Counted from the first letter of the stretch, positions 1 to 12,776 are shown. The stretch: DNA of 64,000 bases from Diplosphaera chodatii (GCA_032358165.1 JAALGY010000015.1:1612001-1676000), one strand, 5' to 3'. Translations and numbers: made by a program. Notes: generated by a model from the letters alone, not told the origin.

Positions 1-995
1 AGAGCTCTGGTTCATACTGTTATGTCAGCACATGAAGCTTGTCATCGGCTGTGGCAGTGAGCTTTGCAAGCAAGCAGATTGCGAGAAGCAGCACAGCAAT
101 GTATGTGAGGTGTCAAAGTGGCACTCACGCTGCAAAACAGGCCATGAGAGAACGCCAGGCCCTCCAGCCGGATGGGGAACTTCACATCGCAGGATGCCAC
201 CACATTCTGGATCTTGAAGTCCTGCAGCATGATGGCGATCCAGAGTATCATGAAAATTTCAACTGAGGACAACACCTGGTCCAAGCACTGCATAGATGAG
301 AAATTCAATGTCCATGGAAGCGCACCTTGAAGCTGGCTTCGAAACCAAGCTTCTGGATGATCCGGGCGTACTGGAGACAAGAGCATCGCCATTCAGTCAC
401 GACGTTGCGCCTTGATAAGACTAGAAGCATGCAGTGCGCTTTGCAACTACCGCTACACGTACCTTGCGTGCTGCAAGTCTACCTGCCTGCTCTGATTTGG
501 CCCCAGTGACAACCTGCGGTGATCATGGCAAACGTGTCTCCCGTAGCGTATTGTGCATTGTCACTCAACACACATTGCAGAAACGCCGGAGGAGGCACTC
601 CGTCTCTGCGTCACGCGGCAGAAGCCACCCTCACCATCTTGCCAGAAGCAAAGATGAGCGCCGTGGTCTTTGGGTCCCGAATCCGCATGATGACGGCAGC
701 AAACCGCTGTTGGGGATGCATGGAGAGGTAATCAGCAACAGGAAGTTCTACCATGGAGCGTCTTCGCAGGCGACACAGCGGCTTGCCACATGTGAATGAT
801 GCTGCACTGCACCTTTGGGTTGTACTCAGCATTGCGCGCCGTCAGTGCAATCGTCTTCAGATCAAGCTTGGTGTCCAGATTGACCGTCGCCACGATATTC
901 TGCAGCGTCGGCACGATGCCTGACTTGTGCACAGACAAGTCCACGCCCGCTGCCTCTGCTGGCACCAGCTCTTGGGACTGCCCTGGCGCCGCCAT
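1..995 (-). CDS. TBP: TATA-box-binding protein (partial, 3' end outside window)
   Basis: TBP is the saddle-shaped general transcription factor that nucleates pre-initiation complexes for RNA polymerases I, II and III in the nucleus. Exons on the minus strand: 995-813, 706-635, 513-463, 370-326, 221-129 and 16 to beyond base 1. All introns have GT-AG borders and all joins keep frame. A short N-terminus (about 25 residues) leads straight into the first direct repeat ([16 protein letters not shown], then [19 protein letters not shown]). The second repeat follows ([29 protein letters not shown]) and the visible part stops at YEPEL. Roughly the last 40 residues of the conserved core lie outside. 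The divergent neighbour CRNKL1 starts 729 bp away. Identity is certain; only the missing end is unknown. Confidence 0.95.
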
Positions 996-1724
996 GTTGC
1001 CAAGCTGCGGCGGGCGAAAGCTACGTGCAGCACCCGGCCCACGACCAGTGAAGGGCGTGGGCCGGCGATGTTCAACGTCTACCGCTATGTATGGACGGAT
1101 GCGTTTTTCAAGTGTGCAGGAATGTCCCAGCTACAGCCTCTATGTCAGTTCACAGGCTGCAGAGGGGCTAGACTCTTCAAGCGTGTATGGCGCTTAGCTA
1201 GCTGCAAGAGCTCCGTTCGCTTGTGTAGACGACCGCCAACAGGATGGCGCAAATTGGTGAATGCGCCTTGCAGACAGCATGGCCAAGTCTGTGAATGTAT
1301 GAAGCCAGAGAATGAGCAAGACCCTGCAGAGCTTGCAGCATGCTGTACTTTGCCGCAAGAGCCTGCTCTCTCGGTCCCACACCGACACTTCGTAAAGCAA
1401 AGGCTTGTGACAGTTCTGGCTCTGCTGTTGCTGCGGTCGCAGCTGCTGATACATCCGGTCTGGCAACTGCAACCGCATCAGTTTGACAACAGCAACTTTT
1501 ACACTTTGTGTTCTGAGGGCAGGCCTTAGTGTCAAGAGGCCAGGCGCAAGCGTCAAGGCGTCTGAATTGCAGCCCTTCAGACCGTTGCAGGGCGCTGACG
1601 GTCGGCAGCGCTCTGTGCGCCAACTGTGTCGTTCATAATGCAGCGGGGGTGACTCAAGGCGCAGAGCACGCCTGTAGCTGCGTCCCAGCTGCTGCCACAA
1701 AGAAGCTCGACAGCCACAGCCGCC
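996..1724. promoter_or_regulatory. Divergent promoter region TBP / CRNKL1
   Basis: This is a 729-bp gap between the start codons of two head-to-head genes, so it must hold both 5' UTRs and probably a shared bidirectional promoter. No convincing TATA box or repeat was recognised. Open frames here are short and do not resemble known proteins. Confidence 0.55.
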
Positions 1725-4700
1725 ATGGCGGCCAATGTGGGCATCTCGGAGCGCGACACCGAGATCCGGCTGCCGCGCGCCACAGCCGTCAAGAACAAGT
1801 CCGCCGCGCCCAAGCAGGTGCAGCTGCCGCAGCCTATGGTGCAAGCGTCACACTGCACAGCGTGCAGTCAGTACCTGGTGCTTCCCTGGCGCCATGGCGC
1901 AGCTGCTGACACAGTTGTTGCCGCTGCGTCCTCGCAGATCACCTCGGAGCAGATCGTGCGTGAGGCGAAGGAGCTGCAGGAGAAGGACTTCAAGGCGCCC
2001 ACCCAGATCATCACCAATGAGACGGAGCTGGGCGAGTACCGGCTGCGCAAGCGCAAGGAGTACGAGGACACGCTGCGCATGAAGCGCTGGAACCTCAACT
2101 GGTGGATGAGGGTGAGCAAAGCTTATGCACCGAGCGTGGGGCATTAGCCGGCAGGGGTCCCTATGCCTGTGTTGTGGGAAGCTGTTCTGCAGCCAGGGGA
2201 GCACATCACTGCTGTCCGCCCAATGCAGTATGCGCTATGGGAGGAGAAGCAGAAGGACTTCCGGCGGGCGCGCTCGGTGTTTGAGCGCGCGCTGGACGTC
2301 AACTACAATGCGGTGAACGTGTGGCTCAAGTATGCGGAGATGGAGATGCGGCACCGCTTCGTCAACCACGCGCGCAACGTGTGGGACCGCGCCGTCACGC
2401 TCATGCCGCGTGTGGACCAGCTCTGGTGGGTCTCCAAGCCAGTGGTCTGGGTATAGTCAAAGTACCATTTGCCACCACGTGACAGCAAGCTGCATCGCCG
2501 TGCACGCCACAGCTGCAGGGAGACTGTGCAGTGAAGCAAGCCGGCACGCCGCAGGTACAAGTACATCCACATGGAGGAGATGCTCGGCAATGTGGCTGGT
2601 GCGCGCCAGATCTTTGAGCGCTGGATGAAGTGGGAGCCAGACCACAATGGCTGGGCAGCGTACATCAAGGTGAGGCAGCATGGAGTTCGCTGGTAATACC
2701 CAAGTGCATGTCTGTCGACATCCCGTCTCAAGTCAGACTTTGGAACGCCGCTCCTGCCGCCCGCCCCGCAGATGGAGCTGCGGTACAACGAGGTGGAGCG
2801 TGCAAGGGGCATCTACGAGCGGTACGTGCGGTGCCTGCCCGAGGTCAAGTCGTGGGTGCGGTACGCCAAGTTCGAGATGAAGAGCGGCGATGTGGCGAGG
2901 GCGCGGGGGGTGTACGAGCGGGCCGTGCAGGAGCTGGAGGGCGAAGCCAACATGGTGGGTGATGCTGCAAGCTGTTTCATGTGACGGTCCTGGCCCTGGG
3001 ACACCATGTGCAGAAGCCCAGCTGCAGGCAGGCCACTTGCTGGCAGCTGCTGCACTGCTGGCTTGCGAAATGTGTTTGCAGCAGGACTGACTGCATGACA
3101 TCCGGACGATGTCGGCTCGTCCACATCTGCAGGAGGAGCTGTTCCTGAAGTTTGCCGAGTTTGAGGAGAAGGTGAAGGAGGTGGAGCGGGCACGCGCCAT
3201 CTACCGCTACGCCCTGGACCACATCCCCAAGGGCCAGGTGCCCCACCGCAGGCCTGCTCCTCATTGCACAGTCCGGTCCATGACCACAACGCCCAACCAA
3301 TGCCTGCTGCAGAGCAGCTGGACGCCTGCAACCCTGCACAGCCTGTGCGGCAGACGCCTGGCCTGCTGACGGCTGCAGGCAACAGCTGTGTACGCAAGGG
3401 CGGTTGCATTCGAGAAACAGCACGGTGATCGTACTGGTATTGAGGACATCATTGTCGGCGAGCGGCGGTTCCAGTACGAGGATGAGGTACGGCAGTCAGC
3501 AGCTTAAAGTTGAAGGCTGCCAGTTACCGGGTCTGCTTTGGAGGTGCCGAAAGCCCTGGCCATGGCCAGCGTGCAAGCTTGCTGGCCAACGCTGCAGGTG
3601 GCAGCCAACCCACAAAACTACGACACCTGGTTTGATTATGCACGACTGGAGGAGAATGCCGGCGACCCCGACAAAGTTCGCGAGGTGAGTCCAGACCTCA
3701 CCCGACCCCGTGATGACAGGTGCCACCGCAGGTCGCAAGGTGGTGGACGCATCAACCTGTCCCCTGTCAGCTGCTTCAGAAGCACGATGTCAACGGAAGT
3801 GCAACCCGTGCAGGTGTATGAGAGGGCCGTGGGCAATGTGCCGCTGCCGCTCGACGCGCCGGAGAAGCGGTACTGGCAGCGGTACATCTACCTGTGGCTG
3901 AACTACGCGCTGTGGGAGGAGATGGAGGCGGAGGACCCCGCGCGCACGCGGGAGGTGTACCGCAACTGCCTGAAGCTCATACCCCACCGCATCTTCACCT
4001 TTGCCAAGGTGGGAGCCCGCCCCTGCAGCAGTGCGCATGCAATGCAGCAGCTTTGATGACAGTCGAGGGGGTGAGGTCAGAACCTGCACCATGTCAAGGT
4101 CTGGTTTTGAACAGGTGTGGGTGATGGCGGCGCACTTTGAGATCCGGCAGCTGCGGCTGGATGCGGCGCGGCAGATCCTGGGCATGGCCATCGGCAGCTG
4201 CCCCAAGGACAAGCTGTTCAAGGCATACATCGACCTGGAGCTGCAGCTGGGCAATGTTGACCGGTGCGTCCCGGAGGTTGCACTGGCTCCAGCCACCCTG
4301 GACACCCCATTTGCACAGCAGCAAATGGGGCACCTCGGAAATGCGCTGTTTGGTTTGCCCGGGTGTTGAGAGAGCTCAAAGTGCACATGGACGGAGCACT
4401 GCATGTACGCGCACAGGTGTCGGAAGCTGTATGAGAAGTATGTGGAGTGGGACCCGACGCGGTGCTCAGCGTGGGCGCGCTTTGCGGAGCTGGAGAGGTC
4501 GCTGGGCGAGCTGGACCGGGCGCGCGCCATCTACGAGCTCGCCATCTCCCAGCCCCAGCTCGATATGCCGGAGGTGGACTTGGCTGCACGGCGGCCGGAG
4601 GCGCCCGTCGGTCGTCCAAGAGGACACTGCATTCTTGCGGCAGCCAGAGGAGGACAGGTGCAGCCAGTGGAGGCTGCTGATGCTGCGCCCGCCGCCCCGC

Positions 4701-5861
4701 AGGTGCTGTGGAAGGCGTACATCGACATGGAGTCGGGCGAGGGGCAGCGGGACGCCACGCGCGCCCTGTACGAGCGCCTGCTGGAGCGCACCGGCCACGT
4801 CAAGGTGTGGCTGTCGTACGCCGCCTTCGAGGCGACGCCGCTGGCGCAGCTCACCGGCGCCGCTGATGACGATGGACAGCCGTGCGCCGCCCTCCCCTGC
4901 TGTTGCACCTGCTGTACCAGCTCCAGTACCAGCAAGCCTGCCGGTGTCCTGGCAGTTCCAAACTGCAAGTTGGATGCGCTTTGACTGCATTTAATCATGC
5001 AATACACATACTACCATCGAAGCAAGTGTGCTGTTCAACAGCATGGTTGAGCATGGTTGGTGAGCTCCGGCGTGCCACAAGCTGCAGGGATGGAGCAGCA
5101 GAATCAGCAGCGGCAGAGGCAGCGGAAGGCGAGGAGGCAGCAGAGGCGCGGGAGAGCGCGACGCGCAGCGTGTATGAGCGGGCCCTGCGGCGGCTGCGGG
5201 CGACGCAGCCAGACGCCAAGGAGGAGGCTGTCATGCTGCTGCAGGCCTGGCTGGCCTTCGAACAGTCCACCTCCAGGTGCGCCCAGCTGACTGCAGGTCG
5301 CTGTTTCTGTGATAAGTGACTATAGGCTGCCGTTGCAGCCTTTAAGGAGTCTCACAAGGAGTGGGCGTGGTCCTTGCATCTGCACTGAAAAATGTTGTGG
5401 CGCTCACTGCAGCCACCTACAGTACGACCACAGACATCTGATCGACCTCCTGAAAGTTCTGTGCCACAAACAGGCCGGAGGAGCAGCGCCTGGCAGCGGT
5501 GGCGGCGGTGGAGAAGAAGATGCCGCGGGCCGTCAAGCGCAAGCGCCGTGTCGTCACCGAGGACGGCATCGACGCCGGGATGGAGGAGTACCTGGTGCGC
5601 CGGGCCGCTTGTGCACTACCCCACCCTTTTTCAACGAAGATGTCCTGCAGGGCACACCCTTGCTGGCGACGCACGTGAGGGCGGACCAGCATCTGCATCT
5701 GTCAAATCTCTCACAGTGGGCATGGCTGACTTGTTGTCCCTGTGTCACAGGACTACATCTTCCCAGAGGAGGCAGGCGCAGCGCCAAACCTCAAGCTGCT
5801 GGAAGCGGCTCAGCGGTGGAAGCAGGCACAGGCAGCAGCAGCGTTGGCAAATGGCAGCTGA
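1725..5861 (+). CDS. CRNKL1: Crooked neck-like pre-mRNA splicing factor (HAT repeats)
   Basis: This is the homologue of Crooked neck/Clf1/Syf3, a scaffold of the Prp19/NineTeen complex needed for spliceosome assembly in the nucleus. Fifteen exons: 1725-1838, 1938-2111, 2229-2425, 2555-2669, 2772-2954, 3133-3237, 3379-3486, 3598-3684, 3814-4008, 4115-4263, 4417-4573, 4703-4881, 5088-5276, 5474-5594, 5751-5861. The product is about 727 aa. It is almost wholly HAT (half-a-TPR) repeats, for example [63 protein letters not shown] and [19 protein letters not shown]. The C-terminal signature [20 protein letters not shown] is conserved with animals and plants. The exon 12/13 join (an Ala/Glu-rich stretch) is the least certain part. 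It lies divergent to TBP. Confidence 0.93.
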
Positions 5862-6245
5862 GGCCTGAGGACCGCTTCCGATGCTGCTGACTAGTGTCGG
5901 GATAATGCTGCATCACAGGCTCGTGGCGCCCCAAAGGCGCATGTGTGGATGTGTGTGCGCCCGCCCGGCAAGCCTGATACTGCTCATATGCCTAGCTCAG
6001 CTCAGCTCAACGCTTGCTATACTCGCACAAGCATCAGCAACAACGTGCGTGATTCGTACGTCATCTCTGGTCTATGAACGAGAGCAAGCTATATGGGTCC
6101 ATGCCTGCGTTCCCCTCAGGGTTTGGGCAGCGCCACCTGGTCCCATGCATGCATCTCACCTGCCTCATTCATGCTCAAGGTCGGTGTCCCCACTGACCAC
6201 CATCCGATAGGGGACTTGGCACTCTGCTTTCCGGTGCCATATCGC
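5862..6245. other. Intergenic, CRNKL1 3' region and pseudouridine synthase 5' region
   Basis: This 384-bp spacer separates two tandem genes. It must hold one 3' UTR and one promoter plus 5' UTR. Nothing specific was recognised. Confidence 0.4.
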
Positions 6246-8685
6246 ATGGCCGAGGCGTCAGCCAGTGATACTCGACCCGTGAAGCGGCAGCGCATGCACG
6301 CACCTGCCTCCATAGCTGACGTCCACAAGCCACGCCTTGACACAGCAGTCGAGCAGCAGGACACACCGATCAAGCCAGAGGATTTTGTGACGCACAACGG
6401 TCTGCTCTTGGTGCGCTTTGCATCCTTCAGTGTTCAATGCAACCCCTGGCGGTGATGAATGCCATGTATTGCTGAGGAGCTGACTTGCGGATGTGATACC
6501 CGGCACGACAATGTACCACGAGGGATGCAGGTTCGACCCTACTTCTTCGACTTCCGGTTCAATGTGAAGCAGCGGCATGTTGGCCGCAACATCATCGACA
6601 TCATCACCGGGGTTGGCGCAACAGCACCCACTGTGCATTTGTGTCAGTATCCCTGTTGTGACTCACCACCTGGAAACCGCGCATGATTCCGGGTTCGGCT
6701 TCCCACCAGGAGTTTCCACTGCTGTCGAGGGAGTACGTGGAGCAGGCATTCGCAGATGGGCGGATCCGTGTGGAGGGATGCAAGGTGATCCGATCGCTGC
6801 CAATGCCTGCAGCTTCCAACCCCCTGTTGGTGGGGCAGAGCATTACCACATGGCATGCGGCATGCGACACATATGATAGTATGACAGGTCGAGAGGGACA
6901 CGCCGCTGAAGGACGGCCGGTGCATGCGCCACTTTGTGCACCGCCACGAGCCGCCGGTGCTGGACACCCCCATCGAGGCACGTTCGGTCGGATGCATGCA
7001 CTGCCCGCAGCCGTTGTATCAGCAGCGGCAAATATTTTTGGTGGCGGTTCGGACTATACTTGTGTTGGCGGCAGGTGCTGGGCATGACAGACGATGTCCT
7101 GGCGGTGTCCAAGCCGGCATGCATGCCGGTGCACGTCGCAGGCCAGCATCGCAAGAACACCGTGTGCGGACGGCTGCAGGTGCCAGCACCTCGTTCCCGC
7201 AGCACGACCTCTGTCAGGAAAGCCGCCACTCAGCATGCAAGCGCAGTCAAGCGCTGTTGCCGCCAGTATGTGCAACTGTCATCAAGTAGGCAGCTCCTTG
7301 TGTGGGCTTGCCCAGGCGCTCCGGCCGGACCTGGGCCACCTGCACCCGGTGCACCGCCTGGACAAGCCGGTCAGCGGCGTGCTGCTGCTCGCGCGGACGC
7401 CTGCCGCCGCCGCGCGCCTCAACGCCAAAGTCGCAGTACGAGTTCTGCCAGTGTGCATGACGCAGCTGCATTCCCTGCTGTGGCAGCGCGATGCCAGGGG
7501 ACTACAGCAGGGCACTGAGCCGTGCTGTGAGGCATGACGACCACGCTGTTGCCGGCAGCTTGGCAGTGTGTTGCTGCAGGGTGGGGAGCTGGACAAGGTG
7601 TACCTGGCAAGAGTGGCCGGCACCTTCCCAGAGCAGCCGCTGACGGTGGACGTGCCGCTGCTGTGGGACCCAAAGCGCAACGCTGCAACGACAGCGCCGG
7701 GGTCTGCCGTGTCCAACACCAGATCGGGCCTGAGTGCCGCCAAGTCTGCGGTCACAGCATTCCGGCGGCTCAGCGTGGCGGCAGACGGCGCCACAAGCCT
7801 GGTGGAGTGCCGGTGAGCGCGCCTCCCTTGACAGAGCGCCAGGAGCTGGACTGGGGTCATGTCGTCTGAAATGTCCGGGTCTGGACCTGTCAAAAAATTG
7901 AAGCAGAGCCTGGTCGGGCTGTTGGCTGCGCAGGCCGAAGACGGGGCGCACCCACCAGATCCGCGTGCACCTGCAGTACGCCGGCCACCCCATCGCCAAC
8001 GACTGGCAGTATGGCGGTCGCCTTGGCGTCGGCAGGAGCAGCACCGCAGACGGCGGGCAGCCTGCAGCGAAAGCCAGGCAGGCAGCCAGTGGACTGACAC
8101 CCGCGCTGCCACCAGCGACCGCACAGCCAGCTGAGCAGCCTGCGGAGTCTGCGGGGCGCGCGGCTGCAGCCAGTGCAGGGCAGCAGACTGCAGCAAATGG
8201 GAGACGCAGTGGCAATGGCAGCACGGGTGGCCCTGATGCTGCCAGCCCAGCCGCGGCGCAGCCTCCCGTGCTGTGCAGGGAGGTTCGGCCGCCGCGGCAG
8301 TTCGTGATCGATGATGCAGACGAGCTCAAGCGGGCGGCCGCAGAGTTCCTGGTGGAGCCCGGCGATCGGGACGACCTCTGCACGCACTGCCCCAGCCTCA
8401 TACCCCGTGGTGGGCAGCACATGCATCATCCTGCAGTGTCCTTGGTTCTTGTCCAGGGGCAGCGCAGGGCATAGTCCCCCTACACCCCACCATTGGTACC
8501 GTCTGTGAGCACATGCAGTCATTCACAGCACCGGCTGGTCTGCAATCGCAGGGTGGCCAACGGAGCTGAGCGTGCTGTGGCTGCATGCTCACAGCTACTC
8601 GTGCGAGGAGTGGTCCTTCACATGCCCGGCGCCAGAATGGGCTGCAGAACTCATGCCCTGCGAGGCTGTGTCTCAGGCAAAGTAG
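6246..8685 (+). CDS. RluA-family RNA pseudouridine synthase (RPUSD2/Pus9/plant PUS7-like)
   Basis: It isomerises uridine to pseudouridine in RNA; relatives modify tRNA position 32. Model exons: 6246-6410, 6531-6611, 6710-6784, 6888-6986, 7075-7179, 7316-7435, 7580-7812, 7934-8409, 8552-8685 (about 495 aa). Family landmarks in order are VRPYFFDFR, MRHFVHRHEPPVLDTPIEA, VLAVSKPACMPVH, the catalytic HPVHRLDKPVSGVLLLAR (Asp of HRLD), ELDKVYLARVAGTFP, and TGRTHQIRVHLQYAGHPI. The C-terminal tail has CTHC and LWLHAHSYSCEEWSFTCP, as in plant and animal homologues. Between the core and the tail lies an Ala/Gly/Gln-rich insert of about 90 residues. The exon 2 donor is weak (GTTGGC) and could instead sit a few codons downstream. 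No deaminase domain, as in fungal Rib2, is present. Confidence 0.88.
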
Positions 8686-9317
8686 GACTCACACCATGCT
8701 GCTAGGCATGCGTCACTGATTGCTATTAATTACAAGATTCCCTCGGAGCGTTTCACGCTGAAGTATGCTGGCTATGGGCATGACGTAATTGAGGAAATGA
8801 GGCCGCTGATCAAGTCACGGCAGTTTATGACACAAAAGAAAGTAATAAGAAAATGCCGTGCAAGTTGCACAGCAAATGAAGACCTGGCGTTCTACAAAAC
8901 ACCATGAAGTCTCGGTGCCACTGATCATAAGCCGCTGGCTTCACAGCCTGATCCGCACCAAGCCAATGCAGGTTTTGCAGCCGCCAACCGGCATGTGAAG
9001 TCACGATCAGTGCTGTCAGCAACGCACGGCGTTTCCCGTGTGTTGCAGAAGACGCCAGGCTGCCGCCTGCCCCTGTCAAGGCAGCCCGTCCTGTGCACGC
9101 CACCTTAGCGGGCCATGCTCGCCGCCTAAACTCGTTTCGGATGTCTCTTGCGAGACGCGGTTATGGATGGCAGCGGCCCTATGCCAATTGCTGCCCATCT
9201 GCATGGCTGTCGCCCCCAGCAGGACCGTCGTTCCTCCACGCTGCACTTGACTGCACTGGCAATATGACTGCTGCTCTTCAGCACCTCAGCACCGCCGGGG
9301 TGCTGTGTGCGCTCAGT
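8686..9317. other. Convergent intergenic region, pseudouridine synthase / SnRK2
   Basis: 632 bp between two convergent stop codons, so probably two 3' UTRs. The local sequence is AT-richer around 8700-8900. Small frames here have no recognisable homology. Confidence 0.4.
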
Positions 9318-12240
9318 TTACCGCCCGGGACCACAGCAGGGCAGGACTGCCCTCCAGCGTGGCGTCTGCGCCGCCACATCAGCGCCAGCGGCCGAGGTGA
9401 CAGACGGCGGCGCTGCCACTGCCTTGACCAGCGGCGGCGGCGCCAGCTCTTTGGCAGGCACCGCGGGCGCCACGTCGCCAGGGCCGCTGGAGGGCTGCCG
9501 TGCCGCCACCTCATCTGCGGTGCGACGAGTCTCCGATGCCGCTGTGGCCCGAAAGTGAGACCAGGCCCACGCCTGCGAACAGTCACAGGCAGGCTCTGCA
9601 CAGTCTGGCACTCTCACACGGCTTGCAACAGCACATAAGACGGCACGTTTTGCAGGCTACAGCAGCCTGAGTGAGGCCGGGACCCACCTGTGTCGTCTAC
9701 ATCATAGCGCGCATTCACGCTGGGAATCTTTGCAGCGTTGACCACATGCCGAATCTGCTCCGCTGTCTGCATCGCGTCGCCACCCTGCTGCAGCTGGAGG
9801 CACGTGTTGTTCATCTCCACCACCCCTGGCGGCAGCCCCTGGATAGGAATTGTGCCGCCAGCTCAGGCACACACAACAGGCACACTGAACATGGGTGCCC
9901 AGCAGCTCGCACTGAGGTATTGCTGTCATTTGCATCCACCTCAGCAGCTTGCAGGCAAGCTGCAGAAGCTCGATGCAGCCGCACCCTCTGGTACCATGGG
10001 TGCCGCAGGATCTGCTGCACTGTGATCCGCTTGTCGGGGTCGGCGATCAGGATCCTGGCCAGCAGGTCCTTGCACTCTGGCGACACCAACGCGTTGGGTG
10101 GGAAGCTGTAGTCGACCTGCAAGCATGGCAGCACAGGTTTGAGGCCGTGTGCATGACAGCGACGGTCACCATGGCGCACAACTACCCGAGAGGCGCAAAA
10201 TGAGCATCAAGCTAACCAGACCTTCAGAATACGCTGCAGGATCTTCTGGAAGCGCCTGTTGTCGTTGCGGTCTGCAGGGCGCTCGAATGGGTACCTGATG
10301 CACAGGCAGTCAGGTTTGTGCACCACACGATCTGCCAGGTGCTCGTGCCAAGCTGCAACTTGGGACACTGTTGCCAGCTTGGGTGCCAGCTGCGACTGTG
10401 CGGACAGGGCCTCTGCATGCAAGTAGACAATGCCTATTTGGTCGGCCTCACTCGCAGAAGAGCATGACGTAGAGCATGACGCCCGCTGACCACACGTCGG
10501 CCTGCTTGCCGTCATAGTGCTTTTTGTTGGAGATGATCTCCGGGGCTGCAGCAATGCACGAGCGTCTCTCAATCGTCGGCCACCAGCAGAGCTGCAGCAG
10601 ACTCAGTGTGTTCCCCACGCATGACACACGCACTGCATGGTGACCTGCACACCTGTGTAGCCTGGCGTGCCGACCTTCGACTTTGGCAGGCTGTCTTTCT
10701 CGTGCTTTGAGTAGCCAAAGTCGCAGATCTTCAACAGGGGCCGCCTGCTGCCGTCCAGCAGCGTGTTCTCCAGTTTGATGTCCCGATTCACGATGCCCTG
10801 CGCCCAGTGGACGAGCTGAGATGAGCAGTGCGCAATGCATGTGAGATGCAGCGGATGCCAGGCCGCACCTGTGCACTGCAGGTGTGCACAGTTTGTACGG
10901 CCCACACACCATTTTGTGGCAGTAGTCCAGCCCCAGGACCAGCTGCTGGAAGAACCAGCGCGCCTCGTCCTCGGACAGGCCCCGCTTGTTGGTCACATGC
11001 TGGAACATGTCGCCCCCCGCCGCATACTCCATGGCAATCCCCAGGTAGTCTGGCGTGAGGAACACCTCCCGAAACTGCACAGGGATGCGGCAGAATGTGG
11101 GCGAGTGTGCACCGGCTCACGGCCAGTACCGCCGCACAACCGATCACTGAGGCTGACAGAATGCCAGCCGGCTGGCAGCACTGCCAGGTTATGCTGACAC
11201 CAAGGCAGCCGACGGTTTTCCACGAGGTTGGTCGACTGGCAATGCCACCTGCACGATGTGGGGGTGCAAGAGGTGGCTGTGGTTGATGAGCTCCCGCTCC
11301 ACGTACTTTGTGATTTTGCTCCCCCGCTCCATGAGCTTGATCGCAACCTGCAGCAGCAATGGTTGCACGGGCATCACCAGGTCAGCCTGCTGCAGCATGG
11401 CTTCTACAGGCGACAGGACCCTTCACACGTGGCAGGCAAGCATGACGACGCTGCACTGCAATCCCTCTGACGGCTGCGCCGCAAGTGTGTAGTAGCGGTG
11501 GTAGCATTGCACAAAGTGTGCTGTGGCCTGAACAGCGGGCCACCCGGGGGTCACCTGCTCATTGGTCGTGCGGTCCACAGCAAGAGCCACGGCGCCATAG
11601 CTCCCTGTGTTGATGTCCCTGCAGCAGACGCCAGATAGTGCTTGTCACGGTGGAATTTCACACAGTGCCTGCCAAGCGCTTCGCACAAGCAAGCGCACGG
11701 TCGGGTCGACCGAACTGCTCTGCAAGCCCGCATGCAGGCGAGGTTGCAGGGCCATTTCACAAGCGGCGTAACTGTCCAGCCTGACACTGCTGCATTAATC
11801 CCAGGCCGGCAGTCGCTGGCGGCATAATATGCTCACATATGCAGGACATCAAGGCTGGGCATGGTCCCAGCCCCGAGCGTCTGCTGTTGCTTAGAGAGTG
11901 TGTACAACGTGATCCACTGCGAGGCACGTAACGCCCACATGTCGCCACAGGTGGGCTCTGTCTTGGTGAGTGTGCGACTCCTGGGTCATCTGGCTACCCC
12001 AGCGCACGTGAGGTCGCCACAGCATCAAGCTGCGTGCTGCTGCGCTGTGATGCGAGTGTTGCGGTGCGCCTGCACCCGTGTGTACAGGCGTGACAAGTCC
12101 GAGGTGGCCGAAACGGGGCAGGAGGGGTACCTGATCTTCTTATACTTCTGCTGCCCGTTGAGCGCCTGCGATATCGGAAGTACGCCCCTGGGTCTGCGTT
12201 CGCGTCCGCTGTCCCGGCTGTCTCTGCTACTGCTAGACAT
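9318..12240 (-). CDS. SnRK2-type serine/threonine protein kinase
   Basis: This is a plant/algal SnRK2 kinase; relatives act in osmotic-stress, sulfur-starvation and ABA signalling. Exons on the minus strand: 12240-12131, 11618-11555, 11347-11249, 11074-10910, 10797-10653, 10545-10452, 10294-10222, 10116-9985, 9838-9688, 9595-9318 (about 436 aa). Domain order: glycine-rich loop DINTGSYGAVALAV; VAIK with the ATP-binding Lys near residue 62; HPHIVQ; EYAAGGDMFQHV; catalytic loop NRDIKLENTLLDGS; DFGYSKHEKDSLPKSKVGTPGYTAPE; DGKQADVWSAGVMLYVML; C-terminal RILIADPDKRITVQQILRHP. The catalytic loop has Asn in place of the usual His of HRD, and the first Gly of the P-loop is Asn. The first eight exons are phase-consistent. 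The last exon (Ala/Pro-rich) is a guess. It is divergent to TLS1. Confidence 0.88.
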
Positions 12241-12776
12241 GCCTGGAATGCATAACACGGGAAGACTCCAGAGTGTTACAGTCTGCGACACGCAGCCTGC
12301 CGTCAGCGCATGCGGCCCTGCGCCCTCATCGGCATGCGTCTCACAATGTATGGCCTTGCGCAGCCTGCATCCTCTGGTGCGCCGTGTTGTGCGTGCCGGG
12401 TCGGTCCATTAAGAAACTTGTGAGGTAGGGTTTTGGGGGGCGATCAGTGTGCAGCTGACTGCTGACGCTCCAGTGGGAGAAGCCCACAAAGGCTGGTACA
12501 CGTCTTGCAAATCGACATTGCTGATACGCTCCCTCTGCTGCGCACTGCACCGTAGCTGACCTGAGCTTTTGATCAGTTTAGAATTTGCCGGATCAAGCAC
12601 GATCTGCGGTGGCATCTGCAGCGGAGTGGCGCAGCTGGTGTCCGGTCCTGCATGTCCTGCTACCAATCCCGTGGCTGGCGCATTGCACCTTCCTTGTGTT
12701 AACAAGTGATCGCAAGCTGGGTGCCAAGGCGTCGGTAGATTCACACAGGGTTGGCGGCATTACCGCATGCAGCAGA
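12241..12776. promoter_or_regulatory. Divergent promoter region SnRK2 / TLS1
   Basis: 536 bp between head-to-head start codons, presumed to hold both promoters. No motif was recognised with confidence. Confidence 0.5.

Noticed and set aside
8825..9103. 92-codon minus-strand frame between two genes
   Set aside because: No homology and lies in a convergent 3' UTR region.
9942..12240. Assigning the kinase to CIPK/SnRK3 or CDPK
   Set aside because: No NAF or EF-hand regions. The KLENTLLDGS and DFGYSK signatures are SnRK2-specific.
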